64,000 nt of DNA from JAKEFM01 sp035695825. Its GTDB lineage: Bacteria; Planctomycetota; UBA1135; JAKEFM01. The position numbers were made by a program, and so were the translations under genes. The DNA is taken from positions 62,001 to 126,000 of the forward strand of contig DASRRH010000027.1 in the NCBI GenBank assembly GCA_035695825.1, written 5' to 3'. Shown here piece after piece: positions 44,085 to 52,930 of this stretch (the stretch's first letter is position 1; every line of letters begins with the position of its first letter). The notes beneath the pieces are model-generated. The model had not been told where the DNA came from, made no database searches, and saw only the letters and a list, made by a program, of their open reading frames with translations.

Positions 44085-45398
44085 TTGACCGAGCCGCCGC
44101 GCGAAGGACGACGCCCCCCCGTCTTCGCCATCCTCGGCGCGCTTGCGCTCGGAGCCGTCGCCGGGCTCGCCGCCAACCAGGCGGGACCGACGGCCGGACT
44201 CGACGGGTTCGCCGCGAACGTCGCGGATCCGGCCGGCCGCATCTTCCTGCGGCTGATCTTCATGCTCGTGATCCCGATCGTCTTCTCGGCGCTCGTCCTC
44301 GGGATCGCGGGCTTCCCGGATCTCCAATCGCTCGGGCGCGTGGGCCTGAAGACGCTCCTCTACACCGTCCTCGCCTCCAGTCTCGCCGTCCTGCTCGGCC
44401 TCCTCGTCGTGAACCTGGTCGAGCCCGGGAGCGGCCTGCCGGCGGAGGCCCGGGAGAACCTGCTCGCGATCGCGCGGGAGAAGGGGAGGTCCTTCGCCGA
44501 GACGACGCCTCCCGCCGGCGTCGACCTCCTCGTCTCGATCGTCCCCGACAACCCGATCGGCGCGGCCGCGCGGGGGGACATGCTCGCCGTGATCTTCTTC
44601 GCGCTCGCCTTCGGCGTCGCGCTGGCGTCGGTCGGCGCGGAGCGCGGGCGGCCGCTCCTCGAGCTATTCGAGGGGGTCTTCGCCGTCTCGATGCGGTTGA
44701 TCTCGTGGGCGATGTGGGTCGCCCCCATCGGCGTCTTCGGGCTCGTCTTCACCGTCGTCTACCGGCTCGGGGTCCCGATCCTCCTCTCGCTCCTTTCCTT
44801 CGTGGCCGTCGTGCTCGGGGCGCTCGCCTTCCACAACTTCGTCACGTACAGCCTGCTCCTCCGGTCCCTCGCCGGCGTTTCCCCGGGTCGCTTCTTCCGC
44901 GCCGTGCGGGAGGTGATGCTGACGGCCTTCGTCACCTCCTCGAGCAACGCGACGCTCCCGACGGCGTTGCGCGTCTCGGAGAAGAACCTCCAGGCTCCGC
45001 CGGGGATCTCGCGCTTCGTGCTGACGGTCGGCGCGACGGGCAACCAGAACGGGACGGCGCTCTACGAGGGGATCACGGTCCTCTTCCTCGCGCAGCTCTT
45101 CCTCGGGAAGAGCCTCCCCCTCGGCTCGCAACTCCTGGTGCTCGTCCTCGCGATCCTCGCCGGGATCGGAACGGCCGGCGTGCCGAGCGGCTCGCTCCCC
45201 TTCATCGCGATGATCCTCGGCATCGTCGGCGTTCCACCCTGGGGCGTGGGGGTGATCGTCGGCGTCGACCGGATCCTCGACATGTGCCGGACCGTCCTCA
45301 ACGTGACCGGAGATCTCGTCGCCGTCGCCGTCGTCGCGAAGAGCGAGGGGACGCCGGTGCTCCAGGGAAGGGCGGGCCCGGAGCCGGGCGCGGCCTGA
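44085..45398 (+). CDS. sodium/dicarboxylate or glutamate symporter (SDF family)
   Basis: Ten-odd-segment membrane transporter of 437 residues. SDF signatures are clear: FLRLIFMLVIPIVFSALVLG, TSSSNATLPTAL (Ser-rich reentrant loop), GATGNQNGTALYEG (sodium-binding NMDGT-like) and DRILDMCRTVLNVTGD with the substrate Asp and Arg. The specific substrate (C4-dicarboxylate or acidic amino acid) cannot be set. The start is TTG at 44085, and TAGAAT at 44058-44063 looks like its -10. Confidence 0.9.
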   Translation: MTEPPREGRRPPVFAILGALALGAVAGLAANQAGPTAGLDGFAANVADPAGRIFLRLIFMLVIPIVFSALVLGIAGFPDLQSLGRVGLKTLLYTVLASSLAVLLGLLVVNLVEPGSGLPAEARENLLAIAREKGRSFAETTPPAGVDLLVSIVPDNPIGAAARGDMLAVIFFALAFGVALASVGAERGRPLLELFEGVFAVSMRLISWAMWVAPIGVFGLVFTVVYRLGVPILLSLLSFVAVVLGALAFHNFVTYSLLLRSLAGVSPGRFFRAVREVMLTAFVTSSSNATLPTALRVSEKNLQAPPGISRFVLTVGATGNQNGTALYEGITVLFLAQLFLGKSLPLGSQLLVLVLAILAGIGTAGVPSGSLPFIAMILGIVGVPPWGVGVIVGVDRILDMCRTVLNVTGDLVAVAVVAKSEGTPVLQGRAGPEPGAA

Positions 45399-45410
45399 GG
45401 CCCCGGCGGC

Positions 45411-45947
45411 TCAGCCCGACGCCGAGACGATCGGGAACCATAGGATCGTCCACGAGCGCCCGACCGGAGTCCGCTCGGTCGAGAAGGCGCCCCAGAGAAG
45501 GCTGAACGCGCTCGTCGCCGCATAGGTCCCGTCCGCGCGGCGCGCGTGGCCAGTCGCCGAGTCGAGGACGCCGAAGAGGAGGGCGAGGCTCCGGCGGTAG
45601 GAGAGGTTGCGCCCCTCCTCGTCGAAGTTCGCGGTGCGGCTCGCGCGGAGGAGGAAGAACCCGATCCCGTTGTCGTCCTCGAAGTGGAAGTGCCAGCGGT
45701 CCGGGCCGACGCGGTCGGCCGTCCCCTCGCGCGAGCGGGAGATCAGAGGGAAGAAGAGGAGGGGCAGGCCGACCGACGCGTCGACGATCTCGCCCCCCTC
45801 GCCGGCCCGTTCGGCCTTCGCCCGGAAGTGCGCGAGGTCTCCCGGCGTAAGGTCCGAGGAGAAGGAGATCCGGCGGAAGTCGCCCCCCGTCGAACAGCCG
45901 GCGGCGAGCGCGGCGGACGCGAGGAGAGAAAGGGTCTTCGGTCGCAT
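45411..45947 (-). CDS. lipoprotein of unknown function
   Basis: A 178-residue predicted lipoprotein: MRPKTLSLLASAALAAGCSTGG has a lipobox AAGC. The mature domain (DRVGPDRWHFHFEDDNGIGFFLL; SLALLFGVLDSATGH) is beta-rich and repeats aromatic-Phe segments; not recognised. Convergent with the symporter and 28 bases upstream of the Nudix gene on the same strand. Confidence 0.75.
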   Translation of the reverse strand: MRPKTLSLLASAALAAGCSTGGDFRRISFSSDLTPGDLAHFRAKAERAGEGGEIVDASVGLPLLFFPLISRSREGTADRVGPDRWHFHFEDDNGIGFFLLRASRTANFDEEGRNLSYRRSLALLFGVLDSATGHARRADGTYAATSAFSLLWGAFSTERTPVGRSWTILWFPIVSASG

Positions 45948-45975
45948 GGAGCGGCCCCGGGACGGGGCCGAGATC

Positions 45976-46548
45976 CTACCGGCCGCGTCGCCGGCGCGGG
46001 CGGGGGGTCGCGCTCTCCCGAGAGTCGAGCATCGAGAGGGCCGCGAGGACGAGGGCGTGGCGGATCGCCCCCTTCGCGACGAGGGAGGGGATGCGGTCGA
46101 ACGGGACGACGACGGGCTCCAGATCCTCCCGCGGGTCGGGCTGGACGCGGCCGACGCGGCGGCAGCCGAGCGCGAGGAAGGCGTGGAGGCGATTCGTCTG
46201 CGTCGCGGGGTTCGGCCAGCACCAGCCGAGCGACTCGATCGAGCGCGCGCGGTAGCCCGTTTCCTCGCGCAGCTCCCGTGCCGCGGTCTGCGCGGGCCTC
46301 TCGCCTTCGTCGATGATCCCGCCCGGGATTTCGAGGGTGACCTCGCGGGCGCCGTGCCGGTACTGCCGCACCATCACGATCTCCCCCACGTCCGTGAGCG
46401 CGACGACGTTCACCCACTCGCGCCCCTCGAGGATCGTGAAACGCGAGACCTCGCCGGTCCGAGGGGAGACGGCCCAGTCGCCGCGGATCCGGAACACCCG
46501 GACTGAGGCGAGCGGCTCGGAGGCGACGATTCTCCAGGGTCTCGGCAT
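45976..46548 (-). CDS. Nudix hydrolase (ADP-ribose pyrophosphatase-like)
   Basis: A 190-residue Nudix protein. The Nudix box GGIIDEGERPAQTAARELRE then ETGY is intact, with the usual upstream MVRQYRHGAREVTLEIP. This layout matches ADP-ribose/nucleoside-diphosphate-sugar pyrophosphatases. A short basic tail (TPRPRRRRGR) ends the protein. It starts at ATG 46548 and likely shares a transcript with the lipoprotein downstream. Confidence 0.9.
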   Translation of the reverse strand: MPRPWRIVASEPLASVRVFRIRGDWAVSPRTGEVSRFTILEGREWVNVVALTDVGEIVMVRQYRHGAREVTLEIPGGIIDEGERPAQTAARELREETGYRARSIESLGWCWPNPATQTNRLHAFLALGCRRVGRVQPDPREDLEPVVVPFDRIPSLVAKGAIRHALVLAALSMLDSRESATPRPRRRRGR

Positions 46549-46623
46549 CGCGGGCGCCGGGGATATCGGCTCCCTTCGGGGGCGCAGCGTAGCGCGGAGC
46601 CCCCGCGCGGCGGCGCGGCTCCG

Positions 46624-46653
46624 TTGACCGGGCCGCGGGCGCGGGGCTAACCT
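46624..46653 (+). promoter_or_regulatory. promoter of the duplicated-domain secreted protein
   Basis: TTGACC and TAACCT are separated by 18 bases; the -10 ends 11 bases before ATG 46665, giving an almost leaderless mRNA. Confidence 0.5.
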
Positions 46654-46664
46654 CCGCCGGGCGC

Positions 46665-47342
46665 ATGCATCCGATCCTCCTCTTCCCGATGCTGCTCGCC
46701 GCCCCCGGCGCGCAGGAGAAGCCTCCCTCCCCGCTCGTCCGCTCGCAGTCGGTGACGGGCGAAGCCGTCGACCTCGCCTGCCGCCTCTTCCCGCGGCCGG
46801 GGGGTGCTCACGCGTGCGCGGCCGAATGCCTCGCCCGCGGGGTCTTCCCCGCCGTGATCGACGAGGCGAGCGGGAAGGCGTGGCTCGTCTTCGAGAAGGA
46901 CCGCCGGCCCGCCGGCGAGAGGCTGGCGGCCCACGCCGGCGGACGGGTGCGCCTCACGGGGAAGACCCACGAGGGGAGAGGGGTTCGCGCGGTCGTCCTC
47001 GACGGGATCGCGAAGGCCGAGGGGGAGAAGGCCGCGAGCGCGCCGGCTCCCGGCGAGCCCGAGCGCGCCCGGGAGACGACCCTCCTCGCCTCGGTCGTGA
47101 GCGTTCTCGACCAGGTCGAGGCTTCCGCGAAGGGACAGAAGCACGCCTGCTCGGCGAAGTGCGCCCAGGGGGGCGCGCTCCTCGGCCTCCTCGACCTCGA
47201 GAGCGGCCGCCTCTACCTCGCCTTCACTCCCGAGCGGAAGGATGCGCGTCCCCTCCTCGAGCCCTACGCGGGCCTCAAGGTCCGGGCGAGCGGTCGAGTC
47301 TCCGGAGTCGCGATCGAGCTCGTTCGGGTCGAGAAGGGCTGA
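46665..47342 (+). CDS. secreted protein with a duplicated CxxxC domain
   Basis: A 225-residue protein with a signal peptide (MHPILLFPMLLAAPGAQ). Two related halves (about 25-105 and 118-225) each carry a His-x-Cys-x-x-x-Cys element followed by a hydrophobic strand: AHACAAECLARGVFPAVIDE and KHACSAKCAQGGALLGLLDL. A similar CAxxCAxxGxP element occurs in small secreted proteins of unknown function, so metal binding or disulfide formation is possible. It has its own promoter and is convergent with hflX. Confidence 0.8.
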   Translation: MHPILLFPMLLAAPGAQEKPPSPLVRSQSVTGEAVDLACRLFPRPGGAHACAAECLARGVFPAVIDEASGKAWLVFEKDRRPAGERLAAHAGGRVRLTGKTHEGRGVRAVVLDGIAKAEGEKAASAPAPGEPERARETTLLASVVSVLDQVEASAKGQKHACSAKCAQGGALLGLLDLESGRLYLAFTPERKDARPLLEPYAGLKVRASGRVSGVAIELVRVEKG

Positions 47343-47360
47343 CCGCTCCCGCGAGGCGGT

Positions 47361-49097
47361 TCAGGCCGGCGCGCCCTCCGCCGCGCCACGCCCGCTCCCT
47401 CCGGCCTCCTCGTCCCCGTCTCGATCCGGCGCGGGCGTCGCGAGGCGCTCCGCCACGCTCTCCGCGAGCGCCCGCTCGATCCGCGCGGCGAGGGCCCGGA
47501 CGTCCGCGGGATCGAGCGCGCAGAGGAGCATCCCCCTCTTCCGGTCGACGAGCGGGGCGAGGAGGGCCGCGTCGGGGATTCGATCTCGCTTGTTGAAGAC
47601 GGTGATCCGGGGGATCGCTTCGAGGTGGAGCTCCCCGAGCGTCCGCTCGACCGCCTCGAGCTGGCGCGGGCAGGCCTCGTTCGCCGCGTCGGCCAGGTGG
47701 ACGATCAGGTCGGACCCGTCGATCTCCTCGAGGGTCGCGCGGAAGGCGTCGCGCAGCCCCTCGGGCAGGTCGCGGATGAAGCCGACCGTGTCGAGGAAGA
47801 CGACCTCCGTCCCGTGGGGGAGCCGGCAGCGCCGCGCCGTCGTCTCGAGGGTGGCGAAGAGGAGGTCCTCCACGCGGACGGAGGCGGAGGCGAGCGCGTT
47901 GAAGAGGGTCGACTTCCCGGCGTTCGTGTAGCCGACGATCGAGACCTGGGCGATCCCGGAGGCCGCGCGGTGGCGCCGCATCTCGCCGCGGCGGCGGCCG
48001 ATCTTCTCGATCTCCTCCTTGAGGTGGTCGATCCGCCGCCGGAGCACGCGCCGGTCGAGCTCGAGCTTCTGCTCGCCGAGGCCGCGCACCGCCCCCTTCG
48101 CTCCCCCGCCGAGGCCGCCGAGCCGCGACATCTCGATCCCCCGCCCGATCAGGTGCGGGGTCATGTACTGGAGGCGCGCGAGGTCGACCCGGATCTTCCC
48201 GTCCCGCGTCCGCGCGCGCCGGCCGAAGATCTCGAGGATCAGCATCGTGCGGTCCATCACCTCGAGGCCCGAGGCGACCTCGAGGTTCTTCGCCTGGCGC
48301 GGCGTGAGCTCCCCGTCGACGACGAGGAGGCCCGCCCCGAGGGAAGCGGCACGGCGCGTCACCTCCTCGAGGAAGCCCCGCCCCATCACGGTCGCGGGGT
48401 CGATCCGGTCGCGCCGCTGCAGTCGGGCGTCGGCGACCTCGATCCCCGAGGAACGGGCGAGCTCGCGCAGCTCCTCGAGCGACTCGCGCGCGGGGTCGGA
48501 GGCCTCCTGCGAGACCGTGACGAGGATCGCGCGGTCGCGGTCGACGGCGGCCTTCGCGCCGGGGGCCGTCCGCGCGAACTCCTCCTCGAGGGCGGCGAGG
48601 CTCTCGAGGAAGTCGGCGCGGATTGCCGTCGGAGCAAAGGGAGGGGAGAGGTCGAAGGGTTTGTCCGACCCCGGAGGCAGGAGCGTCGCGGTTCGCAGGC
48701 TCCCGAGCGAGCCGTCGCGGCCGACCTCGATCTTGACCAGGGCGTCGAGGCGGTGTCGCGAGAGCATCGCCAGCTCGTCGTGCCCGAAGCCCCCCGTCGA
48801 GAAGGCCGTCCGCACGAACCGCAGGCCGCAGAGCCGCCCCGGCGCGGTGTTGCGCGCGAGGCGGCGGGTCGGGAACGGCGCGCCGTGGGCGTCGCCGAGG
48901 GAGACGTCGAGGACGCGGCCGCGGCGGTCGACGACGATGCCGAGGCAGCGGCCGGCGTCGGAGGCGAGCCGGGCCAGCTCCCGAGCGAGCTCGTGGGTGA
49001 CGGCGCGCTCCGCGTCGACCTTGCGGTGGAGGAGCCGCTCCAGCGCTCGGACCTGAGGATTCTTCAGGCCGAGAGTGCGACCGTGGACCTTGCTCAA
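47361..49097 (-). CDS. hflX: GTPase HflX
   Basis: Ribosome-associated GTPase that rescues stalled or split ribosomes. The 578 residues have the HflX N-terminal domain (PRQAKNLEVASGLEVMDRT), the glycine-rich linker GLGGGAKGAVRGLGE and a G domain with GYTNAGKST (near 388), DTVGFIRDLP and NKRD. It is longer than E. coli HflX (426) because of an N-terminal extension of about 150 residues. The start is TTG at 49097 (MSKVHGRTLGLKN); no ATG or GTG fits. Confidence 0.92.
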   Translation of the reverse strand: MSKVHGRTLGLKNPQVRALERLLHRKVDAERAVTHELARELARLASDAGRCLGIVVDRRGRVLDVSLGDAHGAPFPTRRLARNTAPGRLCGLRFVRTAFSTGGFGHDELAMLSRHRLDALVKIEVGRDGSLGSLRTATLLPPGSDKPFDLSPPFAPTAIRADFLESLAALEEEFARTAPGAKAAVDRDRAILVTVSQEASDPARESLEELRELARSSGIEVADARLQRRDRIDPATVMGRGFLEEVTRRAASLGAGLLVVDGELTPRQAKNLEVASGLEVMDRTMLILEIFGRRARTRDGKIRVDLARLQYMTPHLIGRGIEMSRLGGLGGGAKGAVRGLGEQKLELDRRVLRRRIDHLKEEIEKIGRRRGEMRRHRAASGIAQVSIVGYTNAGKSTLFNALASASVRVEDLLFATLETTARRCRLPHGTEVVFLDTVGFIRDLPEGLRDAFRATLEEIDGSDLIVHLADAANEACPRQLEAVERTLGELHLEAIPRITVFNKRDRIPDAALLAPLVDRKRGMLLCALDPADVRALAARIERALAESVAERLATPAPDRDGDEEAGGSGRGAAEGAPA

Positions 49098-49174
49098 CTT
49101 CCGGGTGCGGCTGCCTCCATCGATCGGCGCCGATTCGGGCGCGAGTATAGCCCCTGCGCCGGAGGTCTCCGGCC

Positions 49175-49204
49175 TTGATGGCCCGAGGCAGGGGAGACTA
49201 GGGT
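49175..49204 (+). promoter_or_regulatory. candidate promoter
   Basis: TTGATG and TAGGGT separated by 18 bases. The -10 ends ten bases before TTG 49215, which implies a leader of only a few bases. Confidence 0.4.
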
Positions 49205-49214
49205 CCCCGCCGGC

Positions 49215-49676
49215 TTGGGCTCGCTCCCCATCCCTCGAGTCCGGGGCCTCCCGCTCCTCCCGTTCGCCGCGGCCTCCCTCGCGGTTTCCCTCCTCGACTG
49301 CGGAAAGGCGGAGCGCCCGATCGGGACCGTGATGATGTTCCTGGAATCGGCCTACCGGGACGTCGAGGAGGGGAGGGGGGCGATCGCCGAGAAGGCAGGG
49401 ACGCCGGCTCCTTCCCTCGACGGGGAGTTCAACCGGATCGGGGATCGCGCCCGGCGGATCGTCGAGCTCACCGACGAGCCGCGCTACGCGAAGCACACCT
49501 CCGACCCAGAGTTCCAGGCCTGGCGCCTCGAGCTGAAGCGGGAGGCGTTCGGGATGGCCGAGGCGGCCGGGCGGCGGGACGCGCCGGGAGTCGAGCGCGG
49601 CTGCGCGGAGGTGACGCGGATCCTCTCCGCCTGTCACCGCAAGTACCCGACCAACCCACGACAGCCGGGGCGTTGA
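49215..49676 (+). CDS. exported helical protein, cytochrome-c'-like with one heme Cys
   Basis: A 153-residue protein with an N-terminal export signal (LPLLPFAAASLAVSLLDC) and a helical bundle. The C-terminal end VTRILSACHRKYP resembles the CxxCHxxY heme site of cytochromes c', but the first Cys is a Leu; the only Cys is in ACH. Another Cys lies ten residues earlier. It may bind heme through one thioether or not at all. The start is TTG 49215. Confidence 0.6.
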   Translation: MGSLPIPRVRGLPLLPFAAASLAVSLLDCGKAERPIGTVMMFLESAYRDVEEGRGAIAEKAGTPAPSLDGEFNRIGDRARRIVELTDEPRYAKHTSDPEFQAWRLELKREAFGMAEAAGRRDAPGVERGCAEVTRILSACHRKYPTNPRQPGR

Positions 49677-49690
49677 CCCGCGCCGTCCCG

Positions 49691-50278
49691 CTACGGCGCC
49701 GGAGGGTTCCGGACGACCGCCCCGATCGCGAGCCCGGCGAGGCCCCAGCCGACGGTCTGGTCCACGAGCGAGGCCAGCGTGAAGCTCGTCGGGAACCCGT
49801 ACCAGTTCCAGTAGGACGCGTCGATCGAGACGCTCGCGAAGAAGCCGAGGAGCGCGCAGAAGCCGGCGCGGCCGAGGAAGCCGGTCCCCCCCTTCGCCGC
49901 GCGGCAGAGGAGAGCCGCCGCGACGATCGCGCAGAGGACGTTGCTCCCGAATTCGGTGAGGAGCTGCGCCGGGCGCATCGGTTCCTCCCCGCTCCTCCGG
50001 AGGATCAGGAGCCCGCTCGGTCCGTGGCGGTACTTCTCCGCCCACTCCTTCTCGATCGCCTCCTTCCGCTCGGCGCTCGCGCCCGCCGGCACCTCCATCC
50101 AGGGGAAGGAGTAGAGCCCCGGCTCGCGGACGTGCGCCTGGACTGCGCCAAGCACCGGCCCCTCGTCCGGGATCCTGCTCAGCCCCGCCTTGCCGACCGG
50201 GAGCGCCATGTGCCAGACGGCGCCCCACACGAAGTTCACGAGCCCTCCGAGCAAGCCCGCGATCAGGATCTTCTTCAT
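49691..50278 (-). CDS. membrane protein of unknown function
   Basis: A 195-residue protein with an N-terminal helix (KKILIAGLLGGLVNFVWGAV), a soluble loop (VREPGLYSFPWMEV; EKYRHGPSGLLILR) and three later helices (LCAIVAAALLCRAA; CALLGFFASVSIDA; WGLAGLAIGAVV). I recognise the general pattern of small uncharacterised membrane proteins in soil and aquatic bacteria, but no named family. It starts at ATG 50278 and is convergent with the cytochrome-like gene. Confidence 0.75.
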   Translation of the reverse strand: MKKILIAGLLGGLVNFVWGAVWHMALPVGKAGLSRIPDEGPVLGAVQAHVREPGLYSFPWMEVPAGASAERKEAIEKEWAEKYRHGPSGLLILRRSGEEPMRPAQLLTEFGSNVLCAIVAAALLCRAAKGGTGFLGRAGFCALLGFFASVSIDASYWNWYGFPTSFTLASLVDQTVGWGLAGLAIGAVVRNPPAP

Positions 50279-50500
50279 TCGCGATCTCCCTCGGGGATCT
50301 TCGACCGTGCCGGAAGTTAGCGGGGAACGAGCCGGCCTGCATTCCCCCCCACCGGTCGGGCGTTCCCCCGATCGCGGTGGAACCGGCCGAGTTCGAGCTG
50401 CGCCCCGGTGGCCAGTCCGTCCTCGAAGTCGCGGGTCGCGAACCGCCCGGCCCGGTGCTCCGTTGTTACGGTCGTCCCCTCCTGCCCCGGAGGAACCGGC

Positions 50501-51316
50501 ATGGACATGCGGTCCGTTCTGACCCTGACGTGGGCGCTCGGTTCTCTCGGCGCCTGGGCGCAGGAGCCGGCGCCTTGTCGAACTCCGGCGGGCCCCCCGC
50601 GCGCCGCCCAGCCGACCCCCCGGGCGCGGATCCGCGGGAAGGTCTTCCTCGGCGAGCGGGAGAAGGTCGCCTGCCGGGTGACCCTCTGCCTGTTCGGGGA
50701 GGGGCTCCGTGGAGAGCGGGTCGTTCCCTTGAGCTCGGGCTCGTTCGACTTGGGAGTCGAGGGGGACGCCGGCCGTCTCGAGTGGGCCCTGCTCGCGGAT
50801 GGACACGACCCGGCTCGGGGCGTCGTGGAATGGGGGGCGGGCGGAGCCGCCGATCTCGGCGAGGTCATCCTCCCACGCGGCTCCGGCGTGCTCGAAGGGA
50901 GGGTGACGGACGCGAGAGGTCTGTCCGTCGCCGGGGCCACCATCCGCCTCCACGGCCGGCTCGTTCCCGCCCCGCCCCGGGTCGGGGAGCCCGAAAACTC
51001 GATGGGGACGGACGTCGCGGGCCGCTTCCGGATCGAGCGGGTGCCCGCGGGGAAGGGCTTCGTCGAGGTCCAAGCCTCGAACCTCCCCGCGATCCCCGCC
51101 GCGCCCGTCGAGATGCGGCCCTGGGATCGCCGGTGGCTCGAGCTGACTCCGCTCGTCGGATCGCTCGGGCTCTCCGTCCGGTGCGAGCGCGGCGAATGGG
51201 ACCGCGCCTTCGGCCTGGGCCTGGTCGACGAGGAGCAGGGAATGCACCTCGACTGGACGGTCCGGCCGCCGCGGGAAGAGGCCTCGTGGGGGCTCTCCTG
51301 CGGGAGGTTCGCCTGA
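50501..51316 (+). CDS. secreted carboxypeptidase-regulatory-like domain protein
   Basis: A 271-residue exported protein. A signal peptide (VLTLTWALGSLGAWAQ) is followed by one clear carboxypeptidase-regulatory-like fold (GVLEGRVTDARGLSVAGATIRL, GRFRIERVPAGKGFVEV, about 140-210). It ends at TGA 51314-51316 shortly after VRPPREEASWGLSCGRFA. GGAGG precedes the ATG. The next gene is in the same frame only 15 bases on and supplies a matching strand set, so the TGA may split one ancestral gene. Confidence 0.75.
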   Translation: MDMRSVLTLTWALGSLGAWAQEPAPCRTPAGPPRAAQPTPRARIRGKVFLGEREKVACRVTLCLFGEGLRGERVVPLSSGSFDLGVEGDAGRLEWALLADGHDPARGVVEWGAGGAADLGEVILPRGSGVLEGRVTDARGLSVAGATIRLHGRLVPAPPRVGEPENSMGTDVAGRFRIERVPAGKGFVEVQASNLPAIPAAPVEMRPWDRRWLELTPLVGSLGLSVRCERGEWDRAFGLGLVDEEQGMHLDWTVRPPREEASWGLSCGRFA

Positions 51317-51331
51317 GGGGGGGAAGGGCGG

Positions 51332-51583
51332 ATGCGCGACGTGATCGCGCTCGAGCAGGCCCGCCCCGGCGATTCTCTGCTCCCGCATGCCTACCGACCG
51401 ACGGTGTCCCGGAAAGGGAAGGAGGCGGACGTGGCGGTCCTGCCGGACGGAAGGAGCGTCGTGATCCGAAACGTCCCCGCTGGAAGGTGGAAGGTCACCA
51501 TCTCAGGATCGGACAGCGCGTACCCCGGGGAGGTCGCGTTGTTGCCAGGTGGACACGCGAGACTCGAGGTCGTTCTCCCCTGA
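51332..51583 (+). CDS. short carboxypeptidase-regulatory-like protein or 3' fragment
   Basis: Eighty-three residues ending in a typical regulatory-domain strand set (GRSVVIRNVPAGRWKVTI; PGGHARLEVVLP). It has no signal peptide of its own, which is odd for this domain type, and is in the same frame as the preceding gene past its TGA. An AAGG-like ribosome site precedes the ATG. Either a small separate protein or, more likely, the C-terminus of the upstream gene cut off by a nonsense change. Confidence 0.5.
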   Translation: MRDVIALEQARPGDSLLPHAYRPTVSRKGKEADVAVLPDGRSVVIRNVPAGRWKVTISGSDSAYPGEVALLPGGHARLEVVLP

Positions 51584-51657
51584 GGTAACGATCGGCCGCG
51601 TGCGGCCCCGCGGCGGCGCCCCTATCATCCGCCCCCCGCGCCGCGAGAGCCGACCCC

Positions 51658-52842
51658 TTGCCCGATCCGCCGATCCGCCGCGTCGTCCTCCTCGTCCTCG
51701 ACGGACTCGGCGTCGGCGCCTCCCCCGATGCGGCGAGATTCGGGGACGATGGGACGGACACCTTCGGCCATGCCTGCGAGACAGCCGGGGGAGCGAAGCT
51801 CCCGGTCCTCCAGGCCCTCGGCCTCGGCAATCTCCATCCCGCCCGCGGGGTTCCGCCCGCGGAGAAGCCGCGCGCGGCCTACGGCCGGATGCGCGAGGTC
51901 TCGCCCGCGAAGGACACCGTCGCCGGCCACTGGGAAATGATGGGGTGCCCGACGGAGAAGCCCTTCGCGACGTTTCCGGAGGGATTCTCTCTCGAGATCG
52001 TCGAGGCGTTCAAGAAGGCGGCCGGGGTCGCGGGGATGATCGGGAACAAGGCCGCCTCGGGGACCGAGATCATCCAGGAGTGCGGGCCCGCGCACGAGCG
52101 GACGAAGCTCCCGATCGTCTACACCTCGGCCGACTCCGTGTTCCAGATCGCCGCCCACGAGGGGGTCGTTCCTCTCACCGTGCTCTACGCTTGGTGCCTG
52201 GCGGCGCGGCGGATCCTCGACCGCTGGAACGTCGCGCGCGTCATCGCGCGGCCGTTCGTGGGGAAAGCGGGGAGCTACACCCGCACCTACAACCGCCGCG
52301 ACTTCGCGATGGCCCCGCCGAGGGAGACCGTCCTCGACCGGCTCGGGGCGAAGGGGATCCCGGCCGTCGGCGTCGGCAAGATCCACGACATCTTCTCGGG
52401 CCGCGGGCTCGCGGATCCCGTCCACACCGAAGGGAACCGCGACGGGATGGCCGCCGTGGCGGGGCTCCTCGCGGACCTCGAGCGGGGACTCGTCTTCGCG
52501 AACCTCGTCGACACGGACATGCTCTACGGCCACCGGCGCGACCCGAAGGGCTTCGTGAAGTGCCTCGAGGAGTTCGACGACGACCTGCGGGTGCTCCTCG
52601 AGCGGCTCGGGCCCTCGGATCTCCTCCTGCTTACGGCCGATCACGGTTGCGACCCGACCTTCGCGAAGACGACGGACCACACGCGCGAGGATGCGCCCCT
52701 CCTCGCCTTCCGTCCCGGAGGGCCGGCCGGTCGCGACCTCGGCGTGCGCTCCACGTTCGCCGACCTCGGGGCGACGGTCGCCGAGGCGCTCGGGGTCCCC
52801 CCCCCTGCGGGGTCGCGATCCTTCCTGTCCGAAGTCGTCTAG
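51658..52842 (+). CDS. deoB: phosphopentomutase
   Basis: Interconverts ribose/deoxyribose 1- and 5-phosphates in nucleoside salvage. The 394 residues show alkaline-phosphatase-superfamily metal motifs VLLVLDGLGVGASPDA and LLTADHGCDPT, the catalytic region KDTVAGHWEMMG, and KIHDIFSGRG. The start is TTG at 51658; TATCAT at 51623-51628 is a possible -10. It heads a run ending in pyrimidine and purine nucleoside phosphorylases and NupC, an assembled salvage pathway. Confidence 0.95.
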   Translation: MPDPPIRRVVLLVLDGLGVGASPDAARFGDDGTDTFGHACETAGGAKLPVLQALGLGNLHPARGVPPAEKPRAAYGRMREVSPAKDTVAGHWEMMGCPTEKPFATFPEGFSLEIVEAFKKAAGVAGMIGNKAASGTEIIQECGPAHERTKLPIVYTSADSVFQIAAHEGVVPLTVLYAWCLAARRILDRWNVARVIARPFVGKAGSYTRTYNRRDFAMAPPRETVLDRLGAKGIPAVGVGKIHDIFSGRGLADPVHTEGNRDGMAAVAGLLADLERGLVFANLVDTDMLYGHRRDPKGFVKCLEEFDDDLRVLLERLGPSDLLLLTADHGCDPTFAKTTDHTREDAPLLAFRPGGPAGRDLGVRSTFADLGATVAEALGVPPPAGSRSFLSEVV

Positions 52843-52930
52843 ACTCCCGTCCCGCGCGCGCTCGACGAACCGCCGGGCCCCGCGAAGCGTTGGACGCTCC
52901 CCCCGACGTCTTCCCCCGAAAGGGTGCCGG

